Source of the DNA: Tigriopus japonicus
Taxonomy: Eukaryota > Arthropoda > Copepoda > Harpacticoida > Harpacticidae
Assembly: GCA_010645155.1 (NCBI GenBank)
Contig: CM021315.1
Coordinates: 1,838,224-1,902,223, forward strand
DNA: 64,000 nt
Direction of reading: 5' to 3'
In this document: positions 49,268 through 61,477 of the stretch, piece after piece
Layout of the letters: each line of letters starts with the position of its first letter
Numbering within the stretch: the first letter of the stretch is position 1
Notes under the pieces: generated by a model
Seen by the model: only the letters and a program-made list of their open reading frames with translations
Told to the model about the DNA's origin: nothing
Databases searched by the model: none
Translations under genes and position numbers: made by a program

Positions 49268-49794
49268 CTATTCTTGGATCGTGTCTTCTCTTTTCTTGGA
49301 AAGATTTCTTCGCGTGTTTCGAGCTGTTTGAGCACGACTTGAAACCATTGGTTTTGGTGGTCCAGTATCTTTTCGAATTCGAATGTGGCGATTCGAATTG
49401 GTCATTAATACTTTTGGTTTCTCGGGCGCAGCCTGGGTTTCTTTTGGATTTGATCTCGATGCTGAAGGTTGTCTACTCGTATTTTCAATCGTCACAGCCT
49501 TCTTCGACTTTGACCTCGGTCGACTTGGAACTGGGCTGAAATCCAATCAAATTTCCACAATGAAATTAACTAAAGCTGAATGAATTGAATGTTTGGCTAC
49601 CCAATTTTATTGGCAGAATTAGGTTTGAGAGCCTCTTGATGGCCTCTAGAAGCTGATCTGGAAGATCTTGGAACACGTGGACGTGCCTTTCTAGGGGAAG
49701 GATCCTTGGCAGGAGGAGGTTGTGGTGGATAGGGTTGTTCTAGTTCATCCATGAAAGGCACAGCAGAGATGGCCGCACTGACCACCATGCCCAT
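49268..49794 (-). CDS. Small basic, Ser/Arg/Pro-rich protein with N-myristoylation-type start, two exons
   Basis: The chosen start is the ATG at 49794 (AAAATGGG context); exon 1 is 49794-49601 and exon 2 is 49535-49268, over a 65-bp GT-AG intron in matching phase, giving 153 residues. The N-terminus is MGMVVSAAISAVPFMDELEQ. It is followed by a proline run (YPPQPPPAKDPSP), then Arg/Ser-rich sequence (KARPRVPRSSRSASRG; SRPRSKSKK) and a basic tail ending KKREDTIQE. An acceptor at 49824 lies 29 bases before the ATG, so a 5' exon exists upstream; the reading frame is also open back to that acceptor, so translation could start earlier. The protein is largely disordered by composition. No family is recognised. 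Gly2/Ser6 suggest membrane attachment through myristate. Confidence 0.55.
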
Positions 49795-49833
49795 TTTGGG
49801 CCGACAATGGATATCATGGAAACCTGAAGACAC

Positions 49834-50198
49834 ATTTACAAATATTCAATATTTATTCCAGGTAAGGCAATAGACGCACAAAAGTGGAAAACACCTAAGA
49901 GTTAAGGTGATTCGAACCAACATGATTTCAGTACAACAATGACATGCAGGGTTGTCTTTAAATTACAGTACCCAAAATTCTAATTGTAAATTGTGTCAAA
50001 GGGAGACGATGAAGTTAAGTTGAGGTCCAAATAACTTAAAAAAACAGGGGTGCACCCAACATTTTGTAGTGTATTGCAGGAATATTAGTCCTTCCAATGG
50101 GTGCTCAAACTAAGGCTGTTTTTTGGGGGGAATAAAGCATAAATACCTTGGGTGAGGGAGTCATTCTTGAAAACAAATTCACAGTTTTGTAACGAGTT
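49834..50198. other. Spacer up to the second assembly gap
   Basis: It must hold the 5' exon of the 49.3-49.8 kb gene. No ORF of note. A tRNA-like B-box GGTTCGAATCA on the minus strand near 49915 has no matching A-box. Confidence 0.4.
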
Positions 50199-50319
50199 NN
50201 NNNNNNNNNNNNNNNNNNNNNNNNNNNNNNNNNNNNNNNNNNNNNNNNNNNNNNNNNNNNNNNNNNNNNNNNNNNNNNNNNNNNNNNNNNNNNNNNNNNN
50301 NNNNNNNNNNNNNNNNNNN
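50199..50319. other. False assembly gap (121 N) with duplicated flanks
   Basis: The 102 bases at 50097-50198 recur at 50320-50421, differing only in a T/G homopolymer (T6G6 against T8G4). The gap is therefore an unmerged contig overlap, not missing sequence. Confidence 0.9.
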
Positions 50320-50789
50320 ATGGGTGCTCAAACTAAGGCTGTTTTTTTTGGGGAATAAAGCATAAATACCTTGGGTGAGGGAGTCATTCTTGAAAACAAA
50401 TTCACAGTTTTGTAACGAGTTAATCAATTTCAGAAATATTTTTTCTGAGTATACCTAAAATTGTGTCTTCAATTGTTATTAGAATAATTTTATCACAAAC
50501 ATAATGAGCCATGAATGCCTCTTGATATGGATTGGGACTCAAATTCTTGAAAACCCTGTACAAGGCCTTGTGTTTTGAAAATTTCTTTCGTTTGTAAAAA
50601 GATTGTGATGGAAGGATTTGGAATGTCGCTTCATTTCATGAATTCAAATTTAATGTGGGATTTACATTTTTAATCCCTTCTCGTATTAAGTTTCCATTTA
50701 CATCCAACATAAAACCGGTCGCCCTTAAAATATTAAAGACTCTTAATTTTATGAGTTTGAAATGAATATCTCACCATGGTTACTAATAT

Positions 50790-51870
50790 GTCGTTGGAAC
50801 GTTCCATGATATTCCAATGAACTAAAAACGGCCTTCGAAGGTTTCAACCTCACCAAACTTTTTCCACTTCCTCCTTCATCAAGAAACAATTTGGAACTGC
50901 ATTATCCTCATTATTTGGATCACAAAACAGTGGCGCGACTTCTTTCTTTCTTTCATCCAGGTTTTACTGCAGTGCAAAACCCAACTTGAAGCGCTCGTGT
51001 TTCTTGTTTTCCCTCTTTGAACTAACCCACCGTTATTGTTGTTCCTTGTGTTCCATGAGCACAAACTATAATATCCTCATCAAGGCTGTGCCATGGGAAA
51101 CTTGGCGGCTTTTACAACTTGGGACCAAACTTGGTTCCTATAGCGTGACAATTGCGACATAATACAGACCCACTAAGCTTTATCTTCCCGTCTCTCAAAA
51201 AGTTCAAGTTTCGTTCCCTGAATAATGACTAAGTGGAACCAGGAAATATTTTTCAAAAGTGCAGTCGACGGGAAAGATCTTTGGCATGACTTCATTCAAC
51301 CTTGACTGGCGGGTGACATGTCAAGGAAAAGTTCCTGGAACTGGTACAAGCCAAGGTTACCTTAAATCAACAAACAACCACTTGAATCGACATTGGAACC
51401 TGGGAACCACTTCATTCACCGCTGGAAATCCATAACATTATTGAGATCCCGATAGGCGACTTTCGGTTGAAACAATATTTCCCTCGAAGTGAAATCAAAC
51501 TCGAAGTTTTTCAGTCAGTGTTGTAGAGGAAAAATGGAACTTCTGTTCCAGTTCCAAAGTTCGACCTTACCTCCTTTTATTGAAGAACCGGTTTGTGGTC
51601 GTGGTTGACTCAGGCTTTTTTCGATTTTCGGGATGGCTACTTTGCATGCATTCCAATATTTTTGGCCTAGGAACGTCCAAATCGTTGCAACAGCTGTTCA
51701 CTTGTCAATGGAACGTGATGGATTGAGCTCCATCTAAGAATTGGAACATACTGATTGGAATCGACTCACTGGCAGGGTACATATACATTTCGCATGTTCC
51801 ATGTCCCAACCTCGAGCCTGACATGACACAACAACATGCCGATAAGTGTTCTTGGAACACATACCATAGC
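50790..51870. promoter_or_regulatory. Cluster of GGAAC/GTTCC pentamers (possible enhancer)
   Basis: I count about 20 occurrences of GGAAC or GTTCC in 1.08 kb, where about two are expected by chance. Examples are TTGGAACGTTCCATG near 50800, GTTCCTGGAAC near 51330, and GGAACTTCTGTTCCAGTTCC near 51537. The density falls off beyond 52.5 kb. There is no ORF. A homotypic transcription-factor cluster is the simplest reading, but the factor is unknown and a decayed tandem repeat cannot be excluded. Confidence 0.35.
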
Positions 51871-54800
51871 CACATACCGCGTGATTTTCATGGATCGGTA
51901 GAGCGATGAGTTTAGGACAATGGCGATGCTATCACCTGTTTTTCATCTAACTAACCACTTTGAAAATATCTTCTACCTCCTGATGAGATCTTTTTCGATA
52001 TGTGTTAATATCTAAAATAATTACACTTCAAATATGTAATAGCAGCCCGAACCAAATCAAAGGATTAAAGCTACCAAACCAGAACCTACCCTTTTGTTGG
52101 AGAATATTTTGCTTTTGCAACTCAAATTTTACAAATTTGGTTATTGATTGTTCTGTCCCCATTTGCTTCGTTGAAACAACAAGTTTTGCAGAGGTTCCCT
52201 TTGGAATCGTAGATGAAATCCATTGTTAAAGTTACTAGCTTCGGCAGTTGAGAAATACAACTAATGACCACCAGAGGGCTGTATTGGCATGCGATTAATA
52301 TTGTACCCCCCGTCTTTTCCTCCCCTTCATTTTATTCTAACAGGGGGTCATCCAATCTTATACCCTCTACCTACTTGGCCTTGTAAGTTGACTCAGGCAC
52401 ATAGCAGTCAATCAGTAGGGATTTCCTCCATCGATCACACAAGTAGTGGAACCTGAGTCGATCCTCAAGCGTTTGACGACCACTGGGGAACCCAAACAAT
52501 TGGAATAATATCCGACCAAGTTGTTGCAGCACCAATTTTCCCCTTAATTGCCACTCCTCGACGATCGTTTGCCCTCGTTTTCAACCGAATATGGCATCCA
52601 AAAACAACATCAAGAAATTTTGGATAGGGGTCCTAAAAAGATGGGGTCTTAGCGAGGTGATGAAGTATAAATGAAACTTGATTTGCCCTAGTCATGCAAT
52701 ATCAAGGACCATAAACAGACGAATGGCGCTGTATAATAATACCACGAGTCGTAAATAGTTTCTGGATGTTGAGGCTTTTCAGGGACACGATTGGAAATGG
52801 TTAGGTATTGTAGAGATAGAAATACGATCGTGTCTTCTCCCAATCGTTGAGTTTTGACTCCGAGATGTTGTGGAATTAAAAGTTACGGAGTTGATACACA
52901 GGGTTTTATAATCCTCCATGAAATATCGTAATTGCAGGCCAATGTAAACCAAAAGTGACCCTTGTTGAATTCAAAACTTGTTATCCTTATCCTCATCAAA
53001 CTATCCTGAGCTCATTACTATCTGGTGAATAGTGTTCAACCAGGAACCCAGATTCTATGGGTTTTATTAAGAATGCCAAATAGGCCGAGAATTTTCGGAG
53101 GTCTAGACCTTGATTCGACTCATTTCGGATTCCTCGGAGTCCAATTATCCGCTTTTGTGAACGTTCAATGAGCAATTTAGAGGCAAGGAGATTTTCTTTC
53201 TAGCGTTGGCTTTTGTTTTTGTCCCTACATGATCACATTTTGGCATTTAAAAAGACCCCAAGTCAAAAACTGTTTACCTAATCATCCTGACTTAATTACT
53301 TTTTAACTAGAGATCCTTGTTTTGGGCATCCATTCAATCCGAGAAGAGGGTTTTTGAATCCTCCTCATGCTTTTAAATGTATCATTAATCTCTTTTTGAG
53401 TCAAACGCACGACGCAAATCAATCAAAACTGACAAAGGAACTCAATATCGGGTGTACTCAGTTCATGTTGTTCTATGGGAGTCAGGTTATTGAACACAGG
53501 ACAGCAGCTCACATCAACACACGATGATTCCAATAAAAATGTAGTTGAATTCCATTTCTCCTCACTGCAATATTTTTACTGATGTGTTTCGAATAGGATT
53601 TTTGCCAGAGTTTTGCCAATTTGGTTTTTAGGGTCAAAAATCTGACCACAACTAAACTTTTCACTGCCAACTCGAAATCCATTTTTATAACTTTTAAAGG
53701 AACTTGAAATCGAACTAGTTCGAGTGTTGCCAAATTGGTCCATGTTTAGGTCTTTTCAAAAAGTTCAATACAACCTACCCTTTTTTAAAGCGATAAACTT
53801 CCAAGTCAAACTGGCAGCACTCCTGGTTCGAAACACATTATTTTTGTAAGTTCAGGAAGATCTCACCGGAAACCAAGTTCTAAAGATTGATGAAATTTCC
53901 TTTGGGAACAGTGGATGATGCAATAACTGACTTTTTCACCTAAGCAAGGTTCGAACCTGTTACCCTAACAATCAACAATTTAAATATAGAGTACTTAGAG
54001 CACCCACTGAAATAGAAAATTTGTGCAACCTCTGAGCTTTGTGACACAAAATTTCTGTTTGTGCACGTACAGGATATATGGACAAGCTCAAAACTATGTC
54101 AGTTCTTTGTCAGCTGTGTAAGTACGGTAACTTCCCAATCTTATGTATTGTGACCTCCCAGTCAGCTCTTGGTTAAATACATCAAACCAATACATTTTAA
54201 TACCTTAAACTTCAATCAAATGGGACTTGCCAAAATAATGCAAAATGTCAACTCTAGGTAGTTAAATAATAGTCATTTTTAGCATTTATAAACTTGGTGT
54301 TAAAAGGCGCATGAATCATATCTAGAGCCTAAAATTGTAAGACGTCTCATTTGCATTTTTGTTCTTATTTGCATGTTTTGCTAATTTTGACAATAATGAC
54401 GAAAAAAATATGTGTTGCGTGGAAATTACAGTTTACTTTGATGCAATACATCTAGTTTAAACCTGAAATGTGTTCTCTGCTTCCACTTTTCTTGCTCTTC
54501 ATAATGTTAGCATGTAGGGATGGTTCCAGATGGGCCTTGAGCAGGACCAGTTATTGGATTTGATCAATTCAAAGGTCGGTTTGTTGTCAGATCCAAATCA
54601 GATCCAAATACCCTGGAACTGATCCAAAGTTGGAAACGACCTAGGATGAGTTGACTCATAAAACTTGAATAAATGCTTCGTGGAAGCTCAGCAATATATT
54701 TTTTACACAAAGTTGTCGCATACTTTTGCTTCCAAAAGGTGCTTACTAACTGGATTTTATTGCATTATTTCATTTTATTTAGGATGTGTTGTCTCTTTCA

Positions 54801-55991
54801 TTGGCAGTTTAGAAATTTTATTTGCATTTTTGCGCCATTTTTCACATTTTTCGACATTTTTCACTCCATTTATTTGCATTTTTTACGGCTCTAATTATCA
54901 CACACTGTTTCAAAATCTTTCCAAACACTTTTTAGGTCAATCAACCTCGTCCGACTCTCTTTCATCATGTTCTAGTCACCCTGAATATTTGAATCAACAG
55001 TCGACAGTAAACTTAAACTTCACTGTTGTGGTAAAACCTTTTTGATGGAGTAAAACTTCTATTTAGAAACTGATTGCAACTCTAGGGAGGTGAAACGATA
55101 TTTCTGCAGCATATACTAACCTATTATTAGAATCAAGCTCGGTTTTCAGTCAACAACGCGATGATTCGGAAGGGCAAACCACAACGAGGAGGAGGAGGAG
55201 AAGAAGAGTGTCTTTTACAACAAGATAACACCTCGCAACACAGAAATACCGCTTTTGTTCGATTGTATCAAACGATTGCACAGCTATAGGCACTTGACAT
55301 GAACTACTTACTCACTTGAGCACTATTGAGACAGATGTCTGGGAAGATTTGCGACCACTGCTTACCTGCATGGTTGGTTTTGCCTCAAGGGTAGTACACA
55401 TGTTTTAGACTGCTTTCAGATGCGTGACTACTTGCACACGGTGATTGATTGCTGATTTGTCAAAAGTCAAAGGTTACTCAACATAACTGAACCCAAAAAC
55501 AACTGTTTTTTTCGAAAATTGCAAACTTGAGCTATTTTTTGAATGCAAATGCTTCAATTTCAGCTATACATGGGTAAGAAAGATGTTTTTGCTGATTGGG
55601 GTTGAACTTTTCGGAGTTGGACATGAATAGACAAAGTTCACTTTGAATGCGCTTTTGTTCAAAGCAATCAGAGTCCTTCCAAATCTCAGGCAACATTAAA
55701 TCAGGTTGCAAAGCGAAAACTTTTACACTTTTTAAGTAACAAAGGCTTTAAATTCTTGGATCTTGTTGGCATTGTAGTTCAGTACTCTAAATTTAGTCTA
55801 TGAAAGCCCCGATCGACATGAACGGTGATGGGCCTAATCTGATTAAGTCAGGTCTCGTCAGACAATGGTTGGTTCAATGGGGAAAAGATGATGTGTCATA
55901 TCTCTGATCTGAACATGTGATGCATTCAACCATGTTGGCGACCAAGAATGCCCGACTTTCAATGAGGTTTGTAATTGAACTAGCTTCCGAT
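51871..55991. other. Spacer, no recognised gene
   Basis: Only short ORFs, including an unsupported 126-codon plus ORF at 54665-55045 rich in Phe. One tRNA-like repeat remnant at 53946-54012. Confidence 0.45.
53946..54012 (-). repeat. tRNA-like repeat remnant
   Basis: On the minus strand a B-box-like AGGTTCGAACCT follows a weak A-box-like GGGTGCTCTAAGTACTC. No acceptor stem pairs, so it is at best a SINE remnant. Confidence 0.35.
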
Positions 55992-56493
55992 TCAGGCGAC
56001 TTCCCGTGATGAATTATTGAACATGGCCTTCGCCACCCTTTTTGGCAACGCTGTGTGTGCTGCCAAATCATTATTTGAGCAACTTTTTACTTGACCCAGT
56101 TGGCACAAATCGCGGTGTTCAGTAGTGAATTCACTTAACGTTTCCTCGAGGAATAATGCCAAGAAATTTTGGGAGTTGGCTTTATAGAAAATGACCTCAA
56201 AGTGAAATGGGTAGCAACTTGTTTTCTGGCCTGTTAGAATTTTGACCGGGCGCACTATTACCCAAGACATTCCTATTCCATTCTTGTCCTCGGATTTTAA
56301 CACATATTGGTCACGAAATGGTCAAATCATGCAATAGAGGAAGGGTTTGACTGGTGGCTTTTGGTTTGACCACCTTGTCGGTTTGTGAGATCCTGCTAAG
56401 TGTCATATATTTTAGAACCTCTTTGATATTCAAGACAACCGCTGAGGCAAAATGATTAGCTTCCTTCTTCGAGAGTACGTTTTCGTCAAACAC
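55992..56493 (-). pseudogene. Decayed BEL/Pao-like retrotransposon fragment (end of RNase H to integrase zinc-finger region)
   Basis: Two minus-strand frames (56493-56311 and 56303-55992) adjoin at a one-base frameshift near 56330. The first ends LLHDLT and the second opens with a PFRD-like motif, followed further on by PVKILTGQ and the HRDLCQLG region. This order resembles the segment linking RNase H to the integrase of BEL/Pao retrotransposons (leucine-rich, then LxPFxDE, a short glycine-containing segment, then HPVIL). The frameshift and missing histidine/cysteine ligands show it is dead. Family assignment is by pattern memory only. Confidence 0.35.
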
Positions 56494-57807
56494 TTCCCTA
56501 ACTCTCTTTATTTCAACTTAATTAATCTAGCTGGAATGAAGCTTTACATGCAAGGCTGATTTGGTTGGCAGAAAGTCTTTTTTTCAAATCAATTCATATT
56601 TCTATGCTCTCTTAATATTCGTGAAAGAGTGTCAGCTATTTACAGAGAAGAAAAATTCTAGTAAGCTCTGGTGGGCATGAAGAATCGTCGTAAGTTTAGA
56701 AGAAATAATTCACAAGATAAACTACAAGATTCTCAGATTAACTCACTGCATAAGCTGCGTTGTGGATCTCATAAACGCAGCTTGTGTGGCGAGACTGCAT
56801 TCGACCTTCGATGAATACTCACAAAAAATCGCCTGTTTTTTCTACCGTCAGGAAAAATTATTTTTGACTTATGAATTTATGATAAAACAATTTAAAAGTG
56901 ACTTGTTATTATTTTCCATAACGTCAATGAAACAGTTTTAACCTGATCTTCATATGATAGTAATGAACCTGAAGTGCCCTTCACTAAAACAGAAGGTGGT
57001 TCAAAAAATAAAATTGTTTGATTTTTTTTAAACCCTCGATTTTCCTCACAGCTAAATCCCCGTCTTAAGCTGAAATTTTCGTCGAAATTTAACTGAAATA
57101 GTTTTTGGTATATGGTTACTTTCAGTTTTAATCAGAAATGTACTTGAAAAGCGACAGTCAATATATATTTCCAAAAAAGTATTTCTAAAAGCAAATATTT
57201 AAAAAGCCGACAGGTAAATTCCTGAACCACAAAAATAATAAGATTCGAAAAAATCCTAACCTAGAAGGTAGAAATGTTATCTTTAAGCAGGTTCCAACAA
57301 AGCCTCGCATATTGATAGAAATTGCCCTTTGATACAAGGCAAGGATAACATGACGTGGAATGTTGAAGCAAATAAGAAGCTTAGGTCGAACTCAGCCAAG
57401 AATGACTGTTTTTTGAGGAGTAAAATTTCCGCTCTTTGATTGACAAAAAAAACAAGTAAAGAAAATGTACCATTTTTAAAGCCCGCGATTTTTGGTCTCA
57501 TTTTATCAAAAAGGCATCCTGTCTATCTGCACTCCCTTATTAAAGAAAAAGTGTTGATTTAGCAATCAGATCGCGTTTTTGAACCACATCCATAGAACTA
57601 ATAGAACACTTGCCTACAGGTATGAGCCACCCAAATGATTTCGATTCAGCCAAACGTCCGAATGATTGTCTCTCGAGTTGACGTCAGAAGGGTCGCGTTC
57701 AATCTTGGTCGGTCGAATGGACGCTGGCTAAACTTGGGTGTTTGGGACTAATTTAGTTTTGGGCGATTCGATCTACAAAGGGCTGCTAATGATCGTTATC
57801 CTTGCAG
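56494..57807. other. Spacer, nothing recognised
   Basis: AT-rich sequence with only short ORFs. Confidence 0.45.
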
Positions 57808-57859
57808 ACCTGAATCGCACGAGGAAATGCAGAAAAGGATAGCCGAACTCCTTTCTGTA
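57808..57859 (+). CDS. Candidate micro-exon of the large unidentified gene
   Basis: Acceptor TTATCCTTGCAG, then a frame PESHEEMQKRIAELLSV, then donor GTACGT at 57860 (or GTAGTA at 57857, same phase). The acceptor phase (needs two prior bases) fits the AG left by the exons ending at 26730 and 34131, making an Arg codon in both cases. The glutamate/lysine-rich heptad-like sequence looks coding, but the exon is only 49-52 bases and the intron would be 23.7 kb or more. Confidence 0.22.
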
Positions 57860-57861
57860 GT

Positions 57862-60800
57862 ACGTACAATTGCCGGCACGGTTGCATGTCATCTTGTCTG
57901 TGTATTATCGGATGGTTCTATCTTAACACACACTCACACGCCTACTAGTACATTCAGTTATTAAAAACCGAGTTTCAGCAAGCATGTTCATCAGATTTAT
58001 GAGTATAAGTTGAATATTCAAGATGCCTTGGGGCCCCTCCAAGGACACGGGTTTTTGTCTCACGACGCAAGATTATCATAGCAGGATACCATCCACCCAT
58101 TGCTCGTTCGTTCGTCCACTGATTATTAGACTGATGGCTATTCTTATTACGATTTCTTTGGGCTATTGATAAATGATAATTCTCGAAGCTGGGCCTCTAC
58201 TTGGACAAATGTAAGTCACGCTCAACTAATCAGTCAAAGGTGAATAGACTGCATAAGCGAGCTAAATTCAGATGCTGGAAGAAAAAATCACGCAAGGAAA
58301 TCAATTGGCACCTTTGTGTTGGAGAAAGTTTTGATAGAGAAGTTTAATCTTGAAACATAATCATCAGTTTGATGTATTTTAAATGGGAATGATCTGAATC
58401 AGCAGAATTGCATTTGAGTGATCTAATCCATTAGGATTGGTTTGTTTAAGGAGCAGTAATAGTTTAATGGCTTTAAGTCCCTTTGGAATCTCATCTCGAC
58501 AATGCTTTACTCCCACAGGTTTGTATTTAGTTGAGTTCGTAAGATTGTCCTTTAATGACTTTATGCTCAAATGAGAGAAGTGAGAGAGGAACAGGAATGT
58601 AGAATGTTTGCCTCATAAATGAGCTAATACTAAAGAACTCTGGAAGAATTCGCTCGTCCAAACATGAGCGGACTCAATTGGTATCATTAATCCAGATTGC
58701 TTGCCTCCAGAGCTAAAGACGAATTGAATTTATGGAACAAATCAGAGCTCCAATTGACCGAAATACGCTCCTAACGTCATGTTATGGCCGCGAACCATTT
58801 CTGAATGAAAGAGTGGCCTGATTAAAAGACTTTTAGGCCCCTTAAAGTGTTCACATTAACTTGGTCTTGCCAGATAATTACATGAGCCAACCAACCCCGT
58901 TCACTCGTTTGGACAAGGCAAAGACGATCAAATGAGATTCTGCCGGATGATAAGCGATCAGGCATATCTTAAAGCAAATCTCCATGAGGGCGTGTTTGAC
59001 ACAATTCAAATCAAGCTTTCATTGATGGATAGCGCAATAATTTCCGAGCGGCACAAGCCAATAAATGGCGTAACTTGAGAACAAAGGGATGATCTTCCTA
59101 ACCAAAAAACAGCATCAAATTGCTAATCTTGGCCAGCAAAGGAAAGAATTTGAGCATGCTTGCTTGTTAGAAAGTCCGAACCATGTATCAAAATTAATAG
59201 CCAAATTTGGACAGATTAAATTGCCCGTGGAAACGAGGTAAGAATGCTGTGGATCTATGTGAACTAATAAAGTGAATATTTCTGATTAATTCTCTTTTGA
59301 CCGTAAGGTTAGATCACTAAAATACAAGTCAACTTTTCCTTTTCTTGAAAATGAGGGGTTGAAAATAAAGCAAGAATGCCAATTTGCATTCCTGGTCTGT
59401 CATTTGATATGGTGTGTTTCCAGAAATCGAATCAAAGTAGATGCTTCCAGAGAAACAATATTGGAAATAGATTGACTGCAGGGGAATTCATGCCACTTTT
59501 ATTGGGGGATATTTTTATTGCTTCCCTTGAACCTCCTTGAAAAGGCATACTTCATTTTAATAATAAAAGCGTTTTCTACCTCTGGACTAGGTTTCGAGAA
59601 TCTCTAATAAAGGATCCGCCCATTTTTTGCATTGACGCAACACCTATTTATCAATCACCGAACCTTAACGCTAGTAATTATAGTTCAGCTTTTAAATCTT
59701 GCCAAAGGCAATTGATGCAAAAATTGTCCGGTAGCATTTGCTACTGATGATTTCCGTACAATGCGTCGCAAACAACGACGCACTTACACATCTTCCCAAC
59801 GGTAAAGTGATGCACATTTGTAATCTCGATAAGAATTATGAGTCCAAATTAACCTGTCAGCGGCCCTCATTACAACCATTGTCTCATCTGATACATCAAA
59901 TGTTTCAGGCACCGTATTGGTCAATGTGCTCTAAAACCAGACTTTGCGAATCCTGGTGGTCTCAAGCGATGATCCCTTATTAGATACTACTCTGCTTTTC
60001 TTAATCAGATGACTCACATCAATGTACGTTGTTCGAAAGGCTTTCTTGGCATCCTACCAGAAGCCATAAGTTTATCGCATGGCCGAGCCCTAATTTGTGG
60101 CTGAAAATTCATTTTAATTCTCCATAAATGTCCCAACATGTTCTCACTCCAGTGAGCGTTATGTATTGTCCCACAACCTACCTTCCAACCAACCAACCAT
60201 CCAACCTACCTACTTACCTATCTATCTATTCGCACCTTGAAAGGCTTTTGAGCCATAAAAGGGAGTCCTTGTATCGAGCAGATTAAAGCTTGCGATAAAA
60301 AATCGTGTTCGAATTCCTCGAGAATCTGACATTTTAACGCGCTCACAAACCACTGGTTTATGGTCAAATCATTTGGTCATGATGACAGTTTGCCAAAGAC
60401 ATGAAATACTCCGTCCAATGGTCTCTGTCATTCTAATTGTGGAGGGTGTGAAGGCAAATCTATGGCTGAAATCCCTCCCCACGTGCTTCCACGGTTTCAG
60501 GTGTGAATTTGGCTTTATTTGAGAAGAATTCCACGCCCTCAGGGAGAATGTTGCCAAAAGCAATTCGTTTCAGACAAATATTGATTCCTATTTAATTATG
60601 AGCTCTGCTCGTAGACGCTAGAAGTTCCGATCGTTTTCAAGGCCTAAATTGCCTCTCATTAGCCACATTAAAGCGATATCCGCCAGACGAGCTGGGCATC
60701 ATCTCCTCCAACCAAAGCGTCAAATTAAAGGGTATCAAAGTAGTTGGGATTCCGTCGATAAAGCTGGATTTTACGTCTTGAAACCTTGTCCTTCCTTTCT

Positions 60801-61371
60801 TCCGGGTGCACATGATGTCGTCGGGGTCGTTGAATGCTTTGAATGTAATGTAAATATACTTGGAAAATGTCATTTGAAGCTGTTTCTCGCTGGGAAAAGG
60901 AGACTTGAGCCCTGTTCTCGATTTCGGTCTTGATTCGTTGTTGGATGGATCTGTGCGATCTCTACTGACTTGGATTCTTAATTGCTCATTAAAGTCAGGA
61001 CCGCTTATCGTGACATATCTGAACATTTGCTATTCGTGCGCAATTTTAGGCCTTGCTCGATGGATGCTGAACTGAATTCACCCGCAGGTTATTAATTCAG
61101 ATTTCACTGGAACGTTGGAGAACCATTAAAAATTACCGAGTTCCAAAGACAAGAGAGATACTATCTCGATCTCTTAATATTCAGAACACCGACATGATTG
61201 CTTGCTAGGTTGTTCATTGTTGGAAACAGGCGTTCCTAGCCCATTAGAATCAAGAAAATGATGATAACTGGCTGTGAATAAAGTAAAAGAGGGTCTTCCA
61301 GAAGGTATTAAGTTCAAAAATCGTTTGTAATTTGGGATTAGTTTTTATAGACCTTCATCATTTGCCAACGG
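57862..61371. other. Spacer or intron, no recognised gene
   Basis: A 129-codon minus ORF (61026-60637) with its own ATG is intact but has no family or splice support. Simple repeats of CCAACC/TACC/TATC type near 60185-60230. Confidence 0.4.
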
Positions 61372-61466
61372 TCCCTAGTGGCGCAATCGGTTAGCGCACG
61401 GTACTTATAGACAGTACATAGACATGAGCAATGCCGGGGTTGTGAGTTCGAGCCTCACCTAGGGAA
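61372..61466 (+). tRNA. tRNA-Ile(UAU) with a 21-nt intron
   Basis: All arms pair: acceptor TCCCTAG (61372-61378) with CTAGGGA (61459-61465); D stem GCGC with GCGC around AATCGGTTA; anticodon stem CGGTA (61399-61403) with TGCCG; T arm GTGAG-TTCGAGC-CTCAC. The anticodon TAT is at 61406-61408. After position 37 a 21-nt intron (61410-61430) interrupts the loop, as in other animal tRNA-Ile(UAU) genes, whose core (GGCGCAATCGGTTAGCGC) this matches. A TTTTT run near 61473 is a Pol III terminator. The T1-A72 first pair is unusual, since animal tRNA-Ile normally starts with G, so either the acceptor stem has drifted or this is a lineage variant. It decodes AUA. Confidence 0.88.
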
Positions 61467-61471
61467 GATTA

Positions 61472-61477
61472 CTTTTT
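61472..61477 (+). terminator. Pol III terminator of tRNA-Ile
   Basis: An oligo-T run (TTTTT within GATTACTTTTTGAC) a few bases past the tRNA 3' end. Confidence 0.7.

Noticed and set aside
54665..55045. 126-codon Phe-rich plus ORF
   Set aside because: Arises from repeated ATTTTT/CATTTTT low-complexity sequence.
60637..61026. 129-codon intact minus ORF
   Set aside because: Own ATG but no poly(A) signal, splice site or recognisable domain; an overlapping plus frame is nearly as long.
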